64,000 nucleotides of DNA, taken from the NCBI GenBank assembly GCA_003600225.1, contig QZFT01000011.1:1-64000 (forward strand), read 5' to 3'. Position numbers and translations under genes: made by a program. The notes under the pieces are model-generated. The model did no database searches and was not told where the DNA came from. It saw only the letters and a list, made by a program, of their open reading frames with translations. Each line of letters begins with the position of its first letter. Positions within the stretch are counted from its first letter, which is position 1. Source of the stretch: Pseudonocardiaceae bacterium YIM PH 21723 (GTDB taxonomy: Bacteria > Actinomycetota > Actinomycetes > Mycobacteriales > Pseudonocardiaceae). Shown in pieces: positions 28,712 through 37,637 of the stretch.

Positions 28712-30064
28712 CTAAGCCAGATCCGGGGACGGGGACTGCGGGCCGCCGGTGTTCGAACGGCCGCCGGTGCCGAAGGTCTGCATCAGGTCCAGCTCGGCCT
28801 CGAACACGCCGGACAGCCGGTGCACACCCTCGCGGATGCGATCCGGTGTCGGGTAGCAGAAGGACAACCGCATCTGCCGGTGCCGCTCCTCCCCGCCCAG
28901 CGGGCTGCCGTAGAAGGCGGTGCCCGGCACGAAGGCGACCCGGGCGGTGACCGCACGCGGCAGCATCGCCTTGGTGTCCATCCCCTCCGGGACGGTCAGC
29001 CACACGTAGAACCCGCCGTCCGGCCTGGTCCAGGTGCAGCCGGCGGGCATCAGCTCGTCCAGCGCGGACAGCATCGCGTCCCGGCGTTCCCGGTAACACT
29101 CGCGGTAGGTCTTGATCTGGCCCATCCAGTCGTGCTCGGCCAGGTACCGGCTGATGATCATCTGGTTGAACGCCGGCGGGCAGAGCGTGGCGGACTCGGC
29201 GGCGAGGGTCAGCTTCTCCCGGACGCCGTGCGGTGCCAGTGCCCAGCCGACTCGCAGGCCGGGGGCGAAGGTCTTCGAGAACGAACCCAGGTACACGACG
29301 TTGTCGGCGTCCATCGACCGCAGCGCCGGATAGGCCTGGCCGTCGAAGCCCAGCAGGCCGTACGGGTTGTCCTCCAGCACCATGATGTCCGCGCCGCGGC
29401 AGATCTCCAGGATCTCCGCCCGCCGGGACACGGCCAGGGTCACGCCGCCCGGGTTCTGGAAATTCGGGATCGTGTAGAGGAACTTGATCCGCTTGCCCTG
29501 CTGGCGCACGGCGGAGATCGCCTGACGCAACGCCTCCGGTTGCAGACCCTGGTCGTCCATCCCGACGTGCACGACCTCGGTCTGGAAGCTGGCGAACGTG
29601 CCCAGCGCGCCCACGTAGGACGGGGACTCGGCGAGGATCACGTCACCCGGGTCGCAGAACACCCGGGTCACCAGGTCCAGGCCGGACTGCGAGCCGACGG
29701 TGCACACGATGTCGTCCGGGTGCCCCTGGATGCCCTCCAGACGCATCACCTCACAGATCTGCTCCCGCAACGCCTCGATTCCCTGCGCCGAGCCGTACTG
29801 CAGAGCCACCTGGCCCTGCTCGGCGATCAGGTCGTGTACGTCACGTGCCAGGGAGTCCAGCGGCAGCGCGGCGAGGTAGGGCATGCCACCTGCCAGCGAG
29901 ACCACCTCCGGGCGGGAGGCCACGGCGAACAGCGCGCGGATCTCCGATGCGGTCATTCCGGCGGTACGCTGTGCGTAACGGCCCAGATGAGGGTCTAGAC
30001 TCCGGTGTGAGGCTGGTGAATCTGCTGGTTTCATAGGTGCTGGCTCCGTCGGTGCTAGTTTCAA
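28712..30064 (-). CDS. PLP-dependent aminotransferase (class I/II)
   Basis: The 450-residue product belongs to the fold-type I aminotransferases of the LysN/2-aminoadipate-like group. It has VSLAGGMPYLAALP, QYGSAQGIEALREQ, NPYGLL (cofactor-ring contact) and the PLP lysine in YLGSFSKTFAPGLRVGW. PDGGFYVWL is the usual late motif. Alternative starts exist at M11. The pairing with the Ddl-type gene hints at supplying a D-amino acid or keto acid to wall synthesis, but this is inference; amino-acid substrate is unknown. Confidence 0.88.
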   Translation of the reverse strand: MKLAPTEPAPMKPADSPASHRSLDPHLGRYAQRTAGMTASEIRALFAVASRPEVVSLAGGMPYLAALPLDSLARDVHDLIAEQGQVALQYGSAQGIEALREQICEVMRLEGIQGHPDDIVCTVGSQSGLDLVTRVFCDPGDVILAESPSYVGALGTFASFQTEVVHVGMDDQGLQPEALRQAISAVRQQGKRIKFLYTIPNFQNPGGVTLAVSRRAEILEICRGADIMVLEDNPYGLLGFDGQAYPALRSMDADNVVYLGSFSKTFAPGLRVGWALAPHGVREKLTLAAESATLCPPAFNQMIISRYLAEHDWMGQIKTYRECYRERRDAMLSALDELMPAGCTWTRPDGGFYVWLTVPEGMDTKAMLPRAVTARVAFVPGTAFYGSPLGGEERHRQMRLSFCYPTPDRIREGVHRLSGVFEAELDLMQTFGTGGRSNTGGPQSPSPDLA

Positions 30065-30096
30065 GCGGGCAGCCGGTACCGCCGGTAACGTGCAGT

Positions 30097-30102
30097 TATA
30101 AT
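30097..30102 (+). promoter_or_regulatory. Candidate -10 element between aminotransferase and GNAT genes
   Basis: TATAAT is a perfect sigma-70 -10 hexamer in an otherwise GC-rich 161-base divergent gap. No clear -35 is seen 17 bases upstream, so it may be an extended or regulated promoter for the GNAT gene at 30226. Confidence 0.4.
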
Positions 30103-30225
30103 GCGCTTACTGGGCGTCCCCCGAACTGGGGTCTGTCCCTGTTGGGACCGCTTGCTATAGCTCTACTCTATGACTGGTTTCCCGCCCGGAAGGCGCGGGT
30201 ACTGGCGTTTGTCGGGAGGTCGTAG

Positions 30226-30864
30226 GTGTCGCGACGCGTTGTGAGCGTCACGCTGGATAACCTGGACCATCTGCCTCGGCGATGTCGCGGATGCGTGTTC
30301 TGGGAACTCGCGCCGCACATCAAGGAACAGGCGGAGGAGTTCGGCCAGACCGAACTGGAAAAGGAAGCCTGGCTGTCCAGCGTGCTGCTGGAGTGGGGTT
30401 CCTGTGGCCGGATCATCTACGCGGACAATGTGCCCGCGGGCTATGTGCTGTACGCACCGCCTGGAGCGATTCCTCGCTCGGCGGCGTTCCCCACATCCCC
30501 GGTCAGCCCGGACGCCGTCCTGCTGACTTCGCTGTACGTCATGCCCGAGTTCGCCGGTGGCGGCATGGGCCGCATCCTGGTGCAGGCCGTGGCCAAGGAC
30601 CTGACCAAGCGCGGCGTGAAGGCGATCGAGGCCTTCGGCAACGCGTCGGTGGAGTCCACCTCGACCTGTGTGGTGCCGGCGGACTTCCTGGTGAGCGTCG
30701 GATTCAAGACCGTTCGCCAGCACCCCAAGTGGCCCCGGCTTCGTTTGGAACTACGTACCGCGTTGACCTGGAAGGAAGACGTGGAGGCGGCGTTGGAGCG
30801 GTTGCTGAGCTCGGTGAGCATTCAGGCCACCGCGCCCGTCGAGCCGGTTCTGCGTCCCGCGTAG
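30226..30864 (+). CDS. GNAT-family N-acetyltransferase
   Basis: The 212-residue product has the GNAT core LTSLYVMPEFAGGGMGRILVQAVAKDL (acetyl-CoA loop, about 103-129). The N-terminal segment has CRGCVFWEL (two cysteines) and EKEAWLSSVLLEWG. Orthologues near parAB/ddl in other actinobacteria keep these features, so it is a conserved resident of this locus. GTG start with GGGAGG upstream; followed by a clear terminator. Its substrate is unknown. Confidence 0.85.
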   Translation: MSRRVVSVTLDNLDHLPRRCRGCVFWELAPHIKEQAEEFGQTELEKEAWLSSVLLEWGSCGRIIYADNVPAGYVLYAPPGAIPRSAAFPTSPVSPDAVLLTSLYVMPEFAGGGMGRILVQAVAKDLTKRGVKAIEAFGNASVESTSTCVVPADFLVSVGFKTVRQHPKWPRLRLELRTALTWKEDVEAALERLLSSVSIQATAPVEPVLRPA

Positions 30865-30868
30865 GTCC

Positions 30869-30892
30869 ACACGCCCCATTTTTGGGGCGTGT
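30869..30892 (+). terminator. Rho-independent terminator after GNAT gene
   Basis: Arms ACACGCCCCA (30869-30878) and TGGGGCGTGT (30883-30892) form a perfect 10-bp stem with a TTTT loop, five bases after the stop codon. Confidence 0.85.
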
Positions 30893-30959
30893 TGGCCGCT
30901 ACTGTCGTGTACCGGTCAGGCTACGATCTGTGAGCAAGTCGCTCTGTAGGGGGATGACC

Positions 30960-31589
30960 ATGAGACGAGCCGTGACGGGTGCCCTCGTCATGGGCTTGGT
31001 CGCTCCGTTGACCGCCTGTGGCGGAGCCGAGCTGCCCACGGGTTCCGAGGCCACGCTGTCCACCGCCCGGGTGGCCAAGCGAGTGAGCCCCGAAGTCTGG
31101 ACCGCGACCGTGTGTGAGTCGCTGGACGACTACCGGGACTCCATGCTGATGAGCACCGCGCAGCTCGCCGCGGCGAGCCCGGAGGGTGGCGCCGCCAAGA
31201 AGAAGATCATGCTGCGCCTGCTCAACGAGCTCGAGGCCGTCTATCAGCACGGCGGCGATCAGCTGAACACGGTCGGCCCGCCCGCGCTGGACGGCGGCGA
31301 GAAGCTGCAGCGCGCACTGCGACACGAGATCGATGAGGCCATACTGGCCCTCCAGGACCTCAGGCGGACCGTGCAGGGCGTTGCCGACGCCGAGCCCACG
31401 CTGGACGAGAAACTGGCCCAGATCCGCACCAGGGCCGAGGATGAGGGTTTCCTCCGGCTGGCCGCATTCCTGCTGAACAACGAGCAGCTGCGTCCCGCGT
31501 ATGACGCGGCTCCGGAGTGCGACAAGGCCCGTAAGCAACAGGCCAGCCGTACCCCGGAGCCGGCTCCAGAGGCTAAAGAAGACGCTTAG
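30960..31589 (+). CDS. Helical lipoprotein of unknown function
   Basis: The 209-residue product has a signal with lipobox LTAC (Cys20) and then an almost wholly helical, charged body (VWTATVCESLDDYRDSML, EAVYQHGGDQLNTVGPPAL, DEKLAQIRTRAEDEGFL), reminiscent of small actinobacterial surface helical-bundle lipoproteins. ATG 30960 is chosen over ATG 30954 because AGGGGG then lies six bases upstream. The C-terminal tail is Pro/Glu/Lys-rich. No partner gene is evident. Confidence 0.78.
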   Translation: MRRAVTGALVMGLVAPLTACGGAELPTGSEATLSTARVAKRVSPEVWTATVCESLDDYRDSMLMSTAQLAAASPEGGAAKKKIMLRLLNELEAVYQHGGDQLNTVGPPALDGGEKLQRALRHEIDEAILALQDLRRTVQGVADAEPTLDEKLAQIRTRAEDEGFLRLAAFLLNNEQLRPAYDAAPECDKARKQQASRTPEPAPEAKEDA

Positions 31590-31723
31590 GCGCGGTATCC
31601 GGCGGCACATGCCGGGCGCTTTCGGGCCCAGGCGGCGCCTCGGCTCCCGGGGTGCGGGGTGTCCCCGCAAGGCAGAGCGTCTCGACCGAAGGTCGTCGTT
31701 CGCCAGGCCACCGCGGACCTTGC

Positions 31724-31800
31724 TGAATGTGGCTTCCTTTCGGTCTTGTCGACCGGAAGCCACATTCACCGGTCTCTACCGAAGGAAAGCCACATTCACC
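31724..31800. repeat. GTGGCTT-type inverted/direct repeat
   Basis: TGAATGTGGCTTCC (31724-31737) is the exact complement of 31755-31768, and a second right arm, AAAGCCACATTCACC, follows at 31786-31800 with ACCGAAGG before it. Both right arms can pair with the single left arm. It lies between the convergent lipoprotein and cwlM genes, so it probably terminates both. Confidence 0.75.
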
Positions 31801-31809
31801 GGGGTTGGC

Positions 31810-32967
31810 TTAGGCGGTCTCCGCCTTGGACAGCTCGTACGCGAGCAGGTCCTGGAAGGTGAAGGTCCCGGTCGGCTGGTCGCCGTCACCGAGCAGGTAG
31901 AGCCGCTTGACCGCGATCAGGATGCCCTCGGCGACCACGTCGCGGAACGCCGGGTCGAGCAGCCTGCGCCGGTCCTCCGGGTTGGTCAGGTAACCGACCT
32001 CGATGCGCACCGCCGGGCACTTGGTGAGCCGGAGGATGTCCCAGGTCTTGGGCATGATGTGGCAGTCCAGCATGCCGGTGCGGGCCACCAGCTCGCGCTG
32101 GATGAAGCCGGCCAGCATCTCGCCGACGCTCGACGTGGTGGTGCCGTTCCCGTTGCCCCAGTGGTAGCAGGCGACGCCGCTGGCCTGCGGCGACTCGTGC
32201 GCGTCCACGTGCAGCGAGATGAACAGGTCGGCAGCGGTCTCGTTGGCGAACATGGCGCGCTCACCGTCGGCCGGGCAGGCCTGCGCCCCACGGGAGAGCA
32301 GCGCCTCCATGCCGGTGGCCACCATCCGGCCTTCGAGCCTGCGGGCCAGATCCCAGGCGATGTCCGCCTCGGCGACGCCCGCGGCCATCACGCCGCGATC
32401 CTGGCCACCGTGGCCCGGGTCGATCACGATGCGCTTGCCGCGCAGCCGTGGACCCGCGCGCCGCACCGACTCCTCCTCGCGGAGGAACACCGGGCGGCCG
32501 CCGCGCACCTTGGGCGCCAGCTGCCGCAGGGCACGCAGGGTGGCCGGGCCGCAGATGCCGTCCACGGTCAAGCCGTACTCGCGCTGGAAACTCCGCAGCG
32601 CCTGTTCGGTCTGCCTGCCGAAGATGGCATCCGGGCGGCCGGCGTCGTAACCCAGCTCCAGCAGGCGCTCCTGCAGGGCGAACACGTCGTCGCCGGTGAG
32701 CTGGTTGGACATCAGATAGGCCAGCGTCCGGTCACCGAGCTTGCGCCGGGCATCGGTCAGCGCCCGGTAGGTCGCCGGGCCGACAATGCCGTCGCTGGTC
32801 AGGCCTCGTTGTTGCTGGAAGGCGCGAACCGCGTGTTCCACGGGCAGATCGAAGACAGGTTCCCCCGTGGAGGTGCCATTTCGGTCTGCGAGCAGTCCCA
32901 GCGACCCCAGGGTCGCCCGGATTTCGGCTACGGCCGGACCTGTGTCGCCGCGGCGCAGCAACTGCAT
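31810..32967 (-). CDS. cwlM: N-acetylmuramoyl-L-alanine amidase-like protein CwlM
   Basis: The 385-residue product has two peptidoglycan-binding repeats (about 5-70 and 85-150: AFQQQRGLTSDGIVGPATYRAL, SFQREYGLTVDGICGPATLRAL) and an Amidase_3 domain. In mycobacteria CwlM is cytoplasmic, phosphorylated by PknB, and activates MurA rather than cutting wall. No signal peptide is seen here, agreeing with that. All four zinc/catalytic positions appear present (DPGHGG, GVAEADIAW, SLHVDA, RIEVGYLTN). ATG 32967 has GAGGGA upstream; in-frame codons further upstream look noncoding. Confidence 0.92.
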   Translation of the reverse strand: MQLLRRGDTGPAVAEIRATLGSLGLLADRNGTSTGEPVFDLPVEHAVRAFQQQRGLTSDGIVGPATYRALTDARRKLGDRTLAYLMSNQLTGDDVFALQERLLELGYDAGRPDAIFGRQTEQALRSFQREYGLTVDGICGPATLRALRQLAPKVRGGRPVFLREEESVRRAGPRLRGKRIVIDPGHGGQDRGVMAAGVAEADIAWDLARRLEGRMVATGMEALLSRGAQACPADGERAMFANETAADLFISLHVDAHESPQASGVACYHWGNGNGTTTSSVGEMLAGFIQRELVARTGMLDCHIMPKTWDILRLTKCPAVRIEVGYLTNPEDRRRLLDPAFRDVVAEGILIAVKRLYLLGDGDQPTGTFTFQDLLAYELSKAETA

Positions 32968-33160
32968 GCATCCCTCGCTCGTCTCGGGCGTCGGCAGAAC
33001 GAGTGCCGACGCGGATTGTGACGCCTTATTGTGCACTGCCGTCCGTCGGCCATCGTTTCTGGCCATCCAGAGGGATCTCTGCTTACTCAGAGACGCACGA
33101 CCCCACTGATTAGACACTTCCGGGTGACTTAACTTACGCCGGTTCGTCCTCGAATGTGGA

Positions 33161-33199
33161 CAGGGGCGCAACTGGTGATCAACACCAGCTACGCCCCTG
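33161..33199 (-). terminator. Terminator after trxA
   Basis: CAGGGGCG (33161-33168) pairs with CGCCCCTG and an inner CTGGTG pairs with CACCAG around ATCAA, giving a two-part hairpin just after the trxA stop on the minus strand. Confidence 0.65.
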
Positions 33200-33213
33200 C
33201 GGTTCTACGATCT

Positions 33214-33537
33214 TCAGATGTGCTCACCCAGGTCGTTGAGCAGCGCGGCCTTCGGCTTGGCGCCGACGATCTGCTTGACCGGCTTGCCGCCCTTGAACAG
33301 GATCAGCGTCGGGATGGACATGACCTGGTAGTCGCGCGCGGTGCTCGGGTTGGCGTCGATGTCCAGCTTCGCGACGGTGAGACCGGGGTGCTCCGCGGCG
33401 ATCTCCTCCAGCACCGGGGCGACCATCTTGCACGGCCCGCACCAGGTGGCCCAGAAGTCGACCAGCACCGGCTTGTCGCTCTGCAGCACGTCCTCCACGA
33501 ACGACTTGTCGGTCACCACAACGGTGTTCTCGGCCAT
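33214..33537 (-). CDS. trxA: Thioredoxin
   Basis: The small cytoplasmic disulfide reductant has 107 residues. The active site is [10 protein letters not shown] (about 30-39) and the cis-proline loop is [12 protein letters not shown]. It is reduced by the product of the adjacent trxB and supplies ribonucleotide reductase, peroxidases and methionine sulfoxide reductases. It lies 27 bases downstream of trxB in the same operon, as in mycobacteria (trxB2-trxC). Confidence 0.97.
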   Translation of the reverse strand: MAENTVVVTDKSFVEDVLQSDKPVLVDFWATWCGPCKMVAPVLEEIAAEHPGLTVAKLDIDANPSTARDYQVMSIPTLILFKGGKPVKQIVGAKPKAALLNDLGEHI

Positions 33538-33564
33538 GCTCTCCTCCTGTGATCAGAAATTCTG

Positions 33565-34533
33565 TTACGCCTGTGCGGCGGTCAGTGGCTCTTCGGCGTG
33601 CTCGGCCAGCCAGCGCTCGGCGTCGATGGCCGCGGCACAGCCGGAGCCGGCGGCGGTGATCGCCTGGCGGTAGGTGTGGTCCACCAGGTCGCCGGAGGCG
33701 AACACCCCGGGCAGCTTGGTGTAGGTGGACGGCTGCTGGACCTGCACGTAGCCGCCCTCGTCCAGATCGACCTGGCCGCGCACCAGTTCGCTGCGCGGGT
33801 CGTGGCCGATGGCGACGAACATGCCGCTCACCGGGAGCTCGGTGACCTCGCCGGTCCGGGTGTCCCGGACCTTCAGCGCGGTCACGCTGTTCTCCCCGAT
33901 CACCTCGTCCACCGCCGCGTTCAGCATGAACTTGATCTTCGGGTTGGCCTTCGCCCGCTCCAGCATGATCCGCGAGGCGCGGAACTCCTCGCGCCGGTGG
34001 ATCAGCGTGACCGACTTGGCGAACCGGGTGAGGAAGGTGGCCTCCTCCATCGCCGAGTCACCGCCGCCGATCACCGCGATGTCGTGCTCCCGGAAGAAGA
34101 AGCCGTCGCAGGTCGCGCAGGAGGACACACCGCGGCCGAGCAGCTCCTGCTCGCCGGGGACGTTCAGGTAGCGCGGAGCGGCGCCCATGGCCAGCACCAC
34201 GGCCTTGGCCCGGTACACCTTGCCGTTCACCGTGACGGACTTGACCGGTCCGGCCAGGTCGGCGGTCTCCACGTCCTCGGCGCGCAGCTCGGCACCGAAC
34301 CGCTTGGCCTGCTCCCGCATCTGCTCCATGAGCTCCGGGCCCATGATGCCCTCGCGGAATCCGGGGTAGTTCTCGACCTCGGTGGTGGTCATCAACGCGC
34401 CGCCGAACTGGGAACCCTCGAAGACCAGCGGGTTGAGCTGAGCGCGGGCGGCGTAGACCGCTGCGGTGTAACCCGCCGGCCCCGACCCGATGATGATGAG
34501 GTTGCGCACCTCGTCTGTCTGCTGCTCAGTCAC
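33565..34533 (-). CDS. trxB: Thioredoxin reductase (NADPH)
   Basis: The 322-residue flavoprotein passes electrons from NADPH via FAD to thioredoxin. The FAD motif [16 protein letters not shown] is at the N-terminus, the redox pair is in [10 protein letters not shown] (about 135-144) and the NADPH motif is [33 protein letters not shown] ends the FAD site. It is the low-molecular-weight bacterial type. Confidence 0.97.
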   Translation of the reverse strand: MTEQQTDEVRNLIIIGSGPAGYTAAVYAARAQLNPLVFEGSQFGGALMTTTEVENYPGFREGIMGPELMEQMREQAKRFGAELRAEDVETADLAGPVKSVTVNGKVYRAKAVVLAMGAAPRYLNVPGEQELLGRGVSSCATCDGFFFREHDIAVIGGGDSAMEEATFLTRFAKSVTLIHRREEFRASRIMLERAKANPKIKFMLNAAVDEVIGENSVTALKVRDTRTGEVTELPVSGMFVAIGHDPRSELVRGQVDLDEGGYVQVQQPSTYTKLPGVFASGDLVDHTYRQAITAAGSGCAAAIDAERWLAEHAEEPLTAAQA

Positions 34534-34649
34534 CGTGACCCTCTCCTTGAATCCTTAGTGGATCCCTACCGGACCCAACGCGATCCTAGGCGGGGCCATT
34601 CCCCGCGGTGACGCGCCTTACGGGCATTCGGCCGGAGGCAGCAGAAGGT

Positions 34650-35321
34650 TCAGCCGACGATGGTGTCGGAGATCGTGTCCGAGGTGCCGGGCCCGCAATC
34701 CGGGCCGACCACCAGCACGCGGTACCGGCCCGCGGTGCCACCGGGCAGGATGAGGATCACCGCGCGCTTGCCACCGTCCAGCACCGCCTGCCGGGTACCG
34801 AGGGGCTTACCGGACGCGTTGTTGGCCTCCAGGCAGCCGGTGAGCTTGTCCTGCACCGGGCCGGGGTCCGTCACGCCGAGGACGCCTGCGGGCACCGCGG
34901 ATCGCAACTGGGCGCTGTTGAGCGCCAGTGGCTGGGAGCTCGCCGCGCCCGGAGTGGTCAGGCCCTGGGTGCTGATGACCGCGATGGCGGCCGCCGCGGC
35001 CGCGACCGCCAGTACGCCGGCGCCCCACTTGATCCCGCGCCGGGAGGCCAGGTCGACCACGTTCGACTTCGGGGCGGCGGACTTGGCCAGCGCGGCCTCC
35101 AGCCGGGCGGCGACCTCGGTGGGCATCGGGATCAGCGGCGCCGCCCCGAGATGTTCCGTGGTGGCGTCCAGCGCGGCCAGTACCGCACTCGCGGCGGGAT
35201 CCTGGGCCATCCGGGCGCGGAGTTCACGCTCGACGCCCGGCTCGAACAGGCCGGCGTGCAGGTCGGCGATGTCGTCCTCGGACCAGGGCGGACCAACCGG
35301 TGGCTGCTGGAAGCCGGTCAT
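34650..35321 (-). CDS. rsmA: Anti-sigma-M factor (RsmA-like) membrane protein
   Basis: The 223-residue product lies directly after sigM. It has a cytoplasmic N-terminal part with EDDIADLHAGLFEPGVERELRARM, one hydrophobic segment (about 98-118) and an extracytoplasmic C-terminal domain. This matches the mycobacterial Rv3912 anti-SigM position and layout. It would hold SigM inactive at the membrane until a wall or oxidative signal. It lacks the zinc-type HxxxCxxC motif, so it is not a ZAS anti-sigma. Confidence 0.8.
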   Translation of the reverse strand: MTGFQQPPVGPPWSEDDIADLHAGLFEPGVERELRARMAQDPAASAVLAALDATTEHLGAAPLIPMPTEVAARLEAALAKSAAPKSNVVDLASRRGIKWGAGVLAVAAAAAAIAVISTQGLTTPGAASSQPLALNSAQLRSAVPAGVLGVTDPGPVQDKLTGCLEANNASGKPLGTRQAVLDGGKRAVILILPGGTAGRYRVLVVGPDCGPGTSDTISDTIVG

Positions 35322-35342
35322 GGTCCCTCCACATGGTCGTAC

Positions 35343-35930
35343 TTACTCGGGTGTCGTATCTGGTGGGACGTCCCCGGGCTCGCCCTGGTTCCGTAGATGG
35401 CCGAGAAGTTTGGCGAGTTTCAGCCGTCCCCGGGAGCAGCGACTCTTCACCGTACCTTCGGCGATACCCAGAAGTTGGGCCGTTTCAGCTACCGAGTATC
35501 CCTCGATGTCAACGAGCACGATCGGTCCACGCTGCTCGTCGGGCAGTTGCCGCAGTGCGGCGTCCACCACGAAGCGCATGTCCCGCTCGGCCGTCCGGTC
35601 GCCGACGATGGGCTCCACGTGCGTGGCCTCTTCCAGGGAGACCGCCGGGCGGACCATCTTCTTGCGCAGCCGGTCGTAGCAGGCGTTCACCACGATGCGG
35701 TGCAACCAGGTACTGACCTGCGATTCCGCCCGGAAGGTGGCGGCGCCGCGGAACGCGGAGACCATGGCGTCCTGCAGCGCGTCGGCCGCCTCTTCCTGGT
35801 CCCGCATGGTGCGCAGCGCGGTCGTCCACATCCGGTCCCGATGTCTGTTCACCAGGTCGCTGAACGCACGGGGATCTCCGGCCGCGTGGGCGGCCATCAA
35901 CTCAGCGTCCGAACGCGCGGGTGCGGTCAC
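35343..35930 (-). CDS. sigM: ECF RNA polymerase sigma factor SigM
   Basis: The 195-residue extracytoplasmic-function sigma factor has region 2 (DLVNRHRDRMWTTALRTMRD ... AFRGAATFRAESQVSTWLHRI) and region 4 (ALRQLPDEQRGPIVLVDIEG ... GIAEGTVKSRCSRGRLKLAK). It recognises a subset of stress promoters. Position between the pseudokinase gene and the anti-sigma gene matches mycobacterial sigM. Starts 25 bases after the kinase-like gene stop. Confidence 0.94.
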   Translation of the reverse strand: MTAPARSDAELMAAHAAGDPRAFSDLVNRHRDRMWTTALRTMRDQEEAADALQDAMVSAFRGAATFRAESQVSTWLHRIVVNACYDRLRKKMVRPAVSLEEATHVEPIVGDRTAERDMRFVVDAALRQLPDEQRGPIVLVDIEGYSVAETAQLLGIAEGTVKSRCSRGRLKLAKLLGHLRNQGEPGDVPPDTTPE

Positions 35931-35954
35931 GAAAGTGACCCTATCGGGACCTTC

Positions 35955-37622
35955 TTACGCGGGTGAGGCGGACCTGAATACCTTGATCTCGCCGATCTCG
36001 GTCTGGTACTGCCCCTGACCGTTCTTCCCCTGCTGGACGATCCAGATCACCAGGTACTTCACCTGGTCCTTGGCGTCGATCGGAATCTCCAGGGTGCCGC
36101 CGCCCGCCGTGCCCTCGGCCAGCTTCCTGGTGCCGTCGATGCCGCCGGGACTGGCCGAGTCGGAAGACCGGATCTCCACCTTGGTGTCCTTGGTGATGCC
36201 CTCGAGGGTCACCTTGGACAACGAGCCGGCGTCCTTCAGCGGGATCAGGAAACCGATACCCGGCTTGGAGGTGGGCATCGGGTCGAGGAACCACTGACTG
36301 ACCCACTTGGTGTTGCTCTTGCCATCGATCAGCAGGGGCAACTTCTCCGGGTGTTCCTTGTCGTCAGTGGCGATCAACGCCGGGGCACCGAGGCCCACCT
36401 GGGCGCCGGGCTGCGGCTGGTTGCTCGCGGGCTGGTTGCTCGCCGACGGGTTGTCGCCGCCCAGCTTGGGGCCGGTCCAGCCGCTACCGCTGCCGGTGAC
36501 CACGCCGACCACCTGCGCGCCCAGCCACAGCAGCACGATGCCGGTGGCGGCGCCGAGGGCGGCCATGCCCATCCGCAGCTTGCGCTTCTGCTCGCCGTCC
36601 GGCGTCGGGTCCTCGTCCCGCCACAGCTCCTGCGGGCGCGGCTGCTGGGCCGCTCCGTTGCCGCCGGGCAGCTGCTGGGTGGGCAGCGGACCGGTGGGCG
36701 GGGACTGCGAGCCGGCGAGGGCCTGCGGGGCGATCCTGGCCAGTACGTTCGTGTGTGTCTCGTCGGTGCCGGTCTGCTGCAGGACCTGCAGGATCGCGGC
36801 GCCGGTGCGGATACCGCCGCCGGTGGTCTCCGAGACGGAGTCCGGGGACAGGCTGCGCACCGCGACGGTGGACAGTTCCAGCGGCACGGTCGGGCGCAGC
36901 GTGCGCGGCGCGACCACGGTGCCGTCCGGGCCGACCGGTGCGGCCCGCAGGCTGCTCGGTCCGCCTTCGAGGGCCCAGCGGCCGGTCAGCAGCAGATACA
37001 GCGAAGCGCCGAGGCCCTTCACGTCATCGGATTCGGTGGTCTCCGGCCGGGGTCCGGGGAACGCCAGCCGCAGGTGCCCTTCCGGGGTCACCCGGATGCG
37101 CTGCGGGTGGTCGGTGCCCAGCACCAGTCCGGCCCGGTGTGCAGCGTCCACCGCGCCCGCGAGGGGCTGCAGCAGCTGCGCCGCGGCGGCCGGTGGCAGT
37201 GGTCCGTCGCCGACCAGGTCGACCAGGTCGGTCCCCTTGGTCCACTCGGCGACGACCATGCCGAGCACGCCCTCGGTCTCACCGACGCCCTGTCCGAAGA
37301 CCAGGACGTCCAGCACCCTGGACATACCGGGGTGGGTGAAGCCGGCGGCCTGCATGGCTCGTTCCAGGCTCTTGTCGGCCTTACCGGCCTTGGATTCGGC
37401 GGGGGAACCGACGAACACGGTCAGCGCGACCTCGCGCCCCAGTGCCGCGTCCCGCGCCCGCCACAGCTGAGCTTGGCAGCGCGCGTCGATTCCCACGAAC
37501 GACAGCAAGCGGTATCGGCCTTCGCCCAGCACTCCGCCCGGAACGAGGGCAGCACTGTGCCCTGCGTTGTTGCTTAGCGCGGTGTCTGTGACATCACCGC
37601 GATCCGGCGCCTGAGACTCCAT
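35955..37622 (-). CDS. Membrane pseudokinase with extracytoplasmic carbohydrate-binding-like domain
   Basis: The 555-residue product (start M at 37622, with a GTG 15 bases earlier possible) has a kinase-like N-terminal lobe (about 35-300). The catalytic HRD loop is missing (AAHRAGLVLGTDHPQRIRV) and no DFG follows (LRLAFPGP), so it is likely inactive. A Pro/Gln-rich linker, one helix near 370-390 (MGMAALGAATGIVLLWLGAQVVG) and a C-terminal discoidin-like domain follow. In mycobacteria the same pseudokinase is fused to MurJ (MviN); here it is a separate gene. Confidence 0.88.
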   Translation of the reverse strand: MESQAPDRGDVTDTALSNNAGHSAALVPGGVLGEGRYRLLSFVGIDARCQAQLWRARDAALGREVALTVFVGSPAESKAGKADKSLERAMQAAGFTHPGMSRVLDVLVFGQGVGETEGVLGMVVAEWTKGTDLVDLVGDGPLPPAAAAQLLQPLAGAVDAAHRAGLVLGTDHPQRIRVTPEGHLRLAFPGPRPETTESDDVKGLGASLYLLLTGRWALEGGPSSLRAAPVGPDGTVVAPRTLRPTVPLELSTVAVRSLSPDSVSETTGGGIRTGAAILQVLQQTGTDETHTNVLARIAPQALAGSQSPPTGPLPTQQLPGGNGAAQQPRPQELWRDEDPTPDGEQKRKLRMGMAALGAATGIVLLWLGAQVVGVVTGSGSGWTGPKLGGDNPSASNQPASNQPQPGAQVGLGAPALIATDDKEHPEKLPLLIDGKSNTKWVSQWFLDPMPTSKPGIGFLIPLKDAGSLSKVTLEGITKDTKVEIRSSDSASPGGIDGTRKLAEGTAGGGTLEIPIDAKDQVKYLVIWIVQQGKNGQGQYQTEIGEIKVFRSASPA

Positions 37623-37637
37623 GGACCTTCCGCTCAC

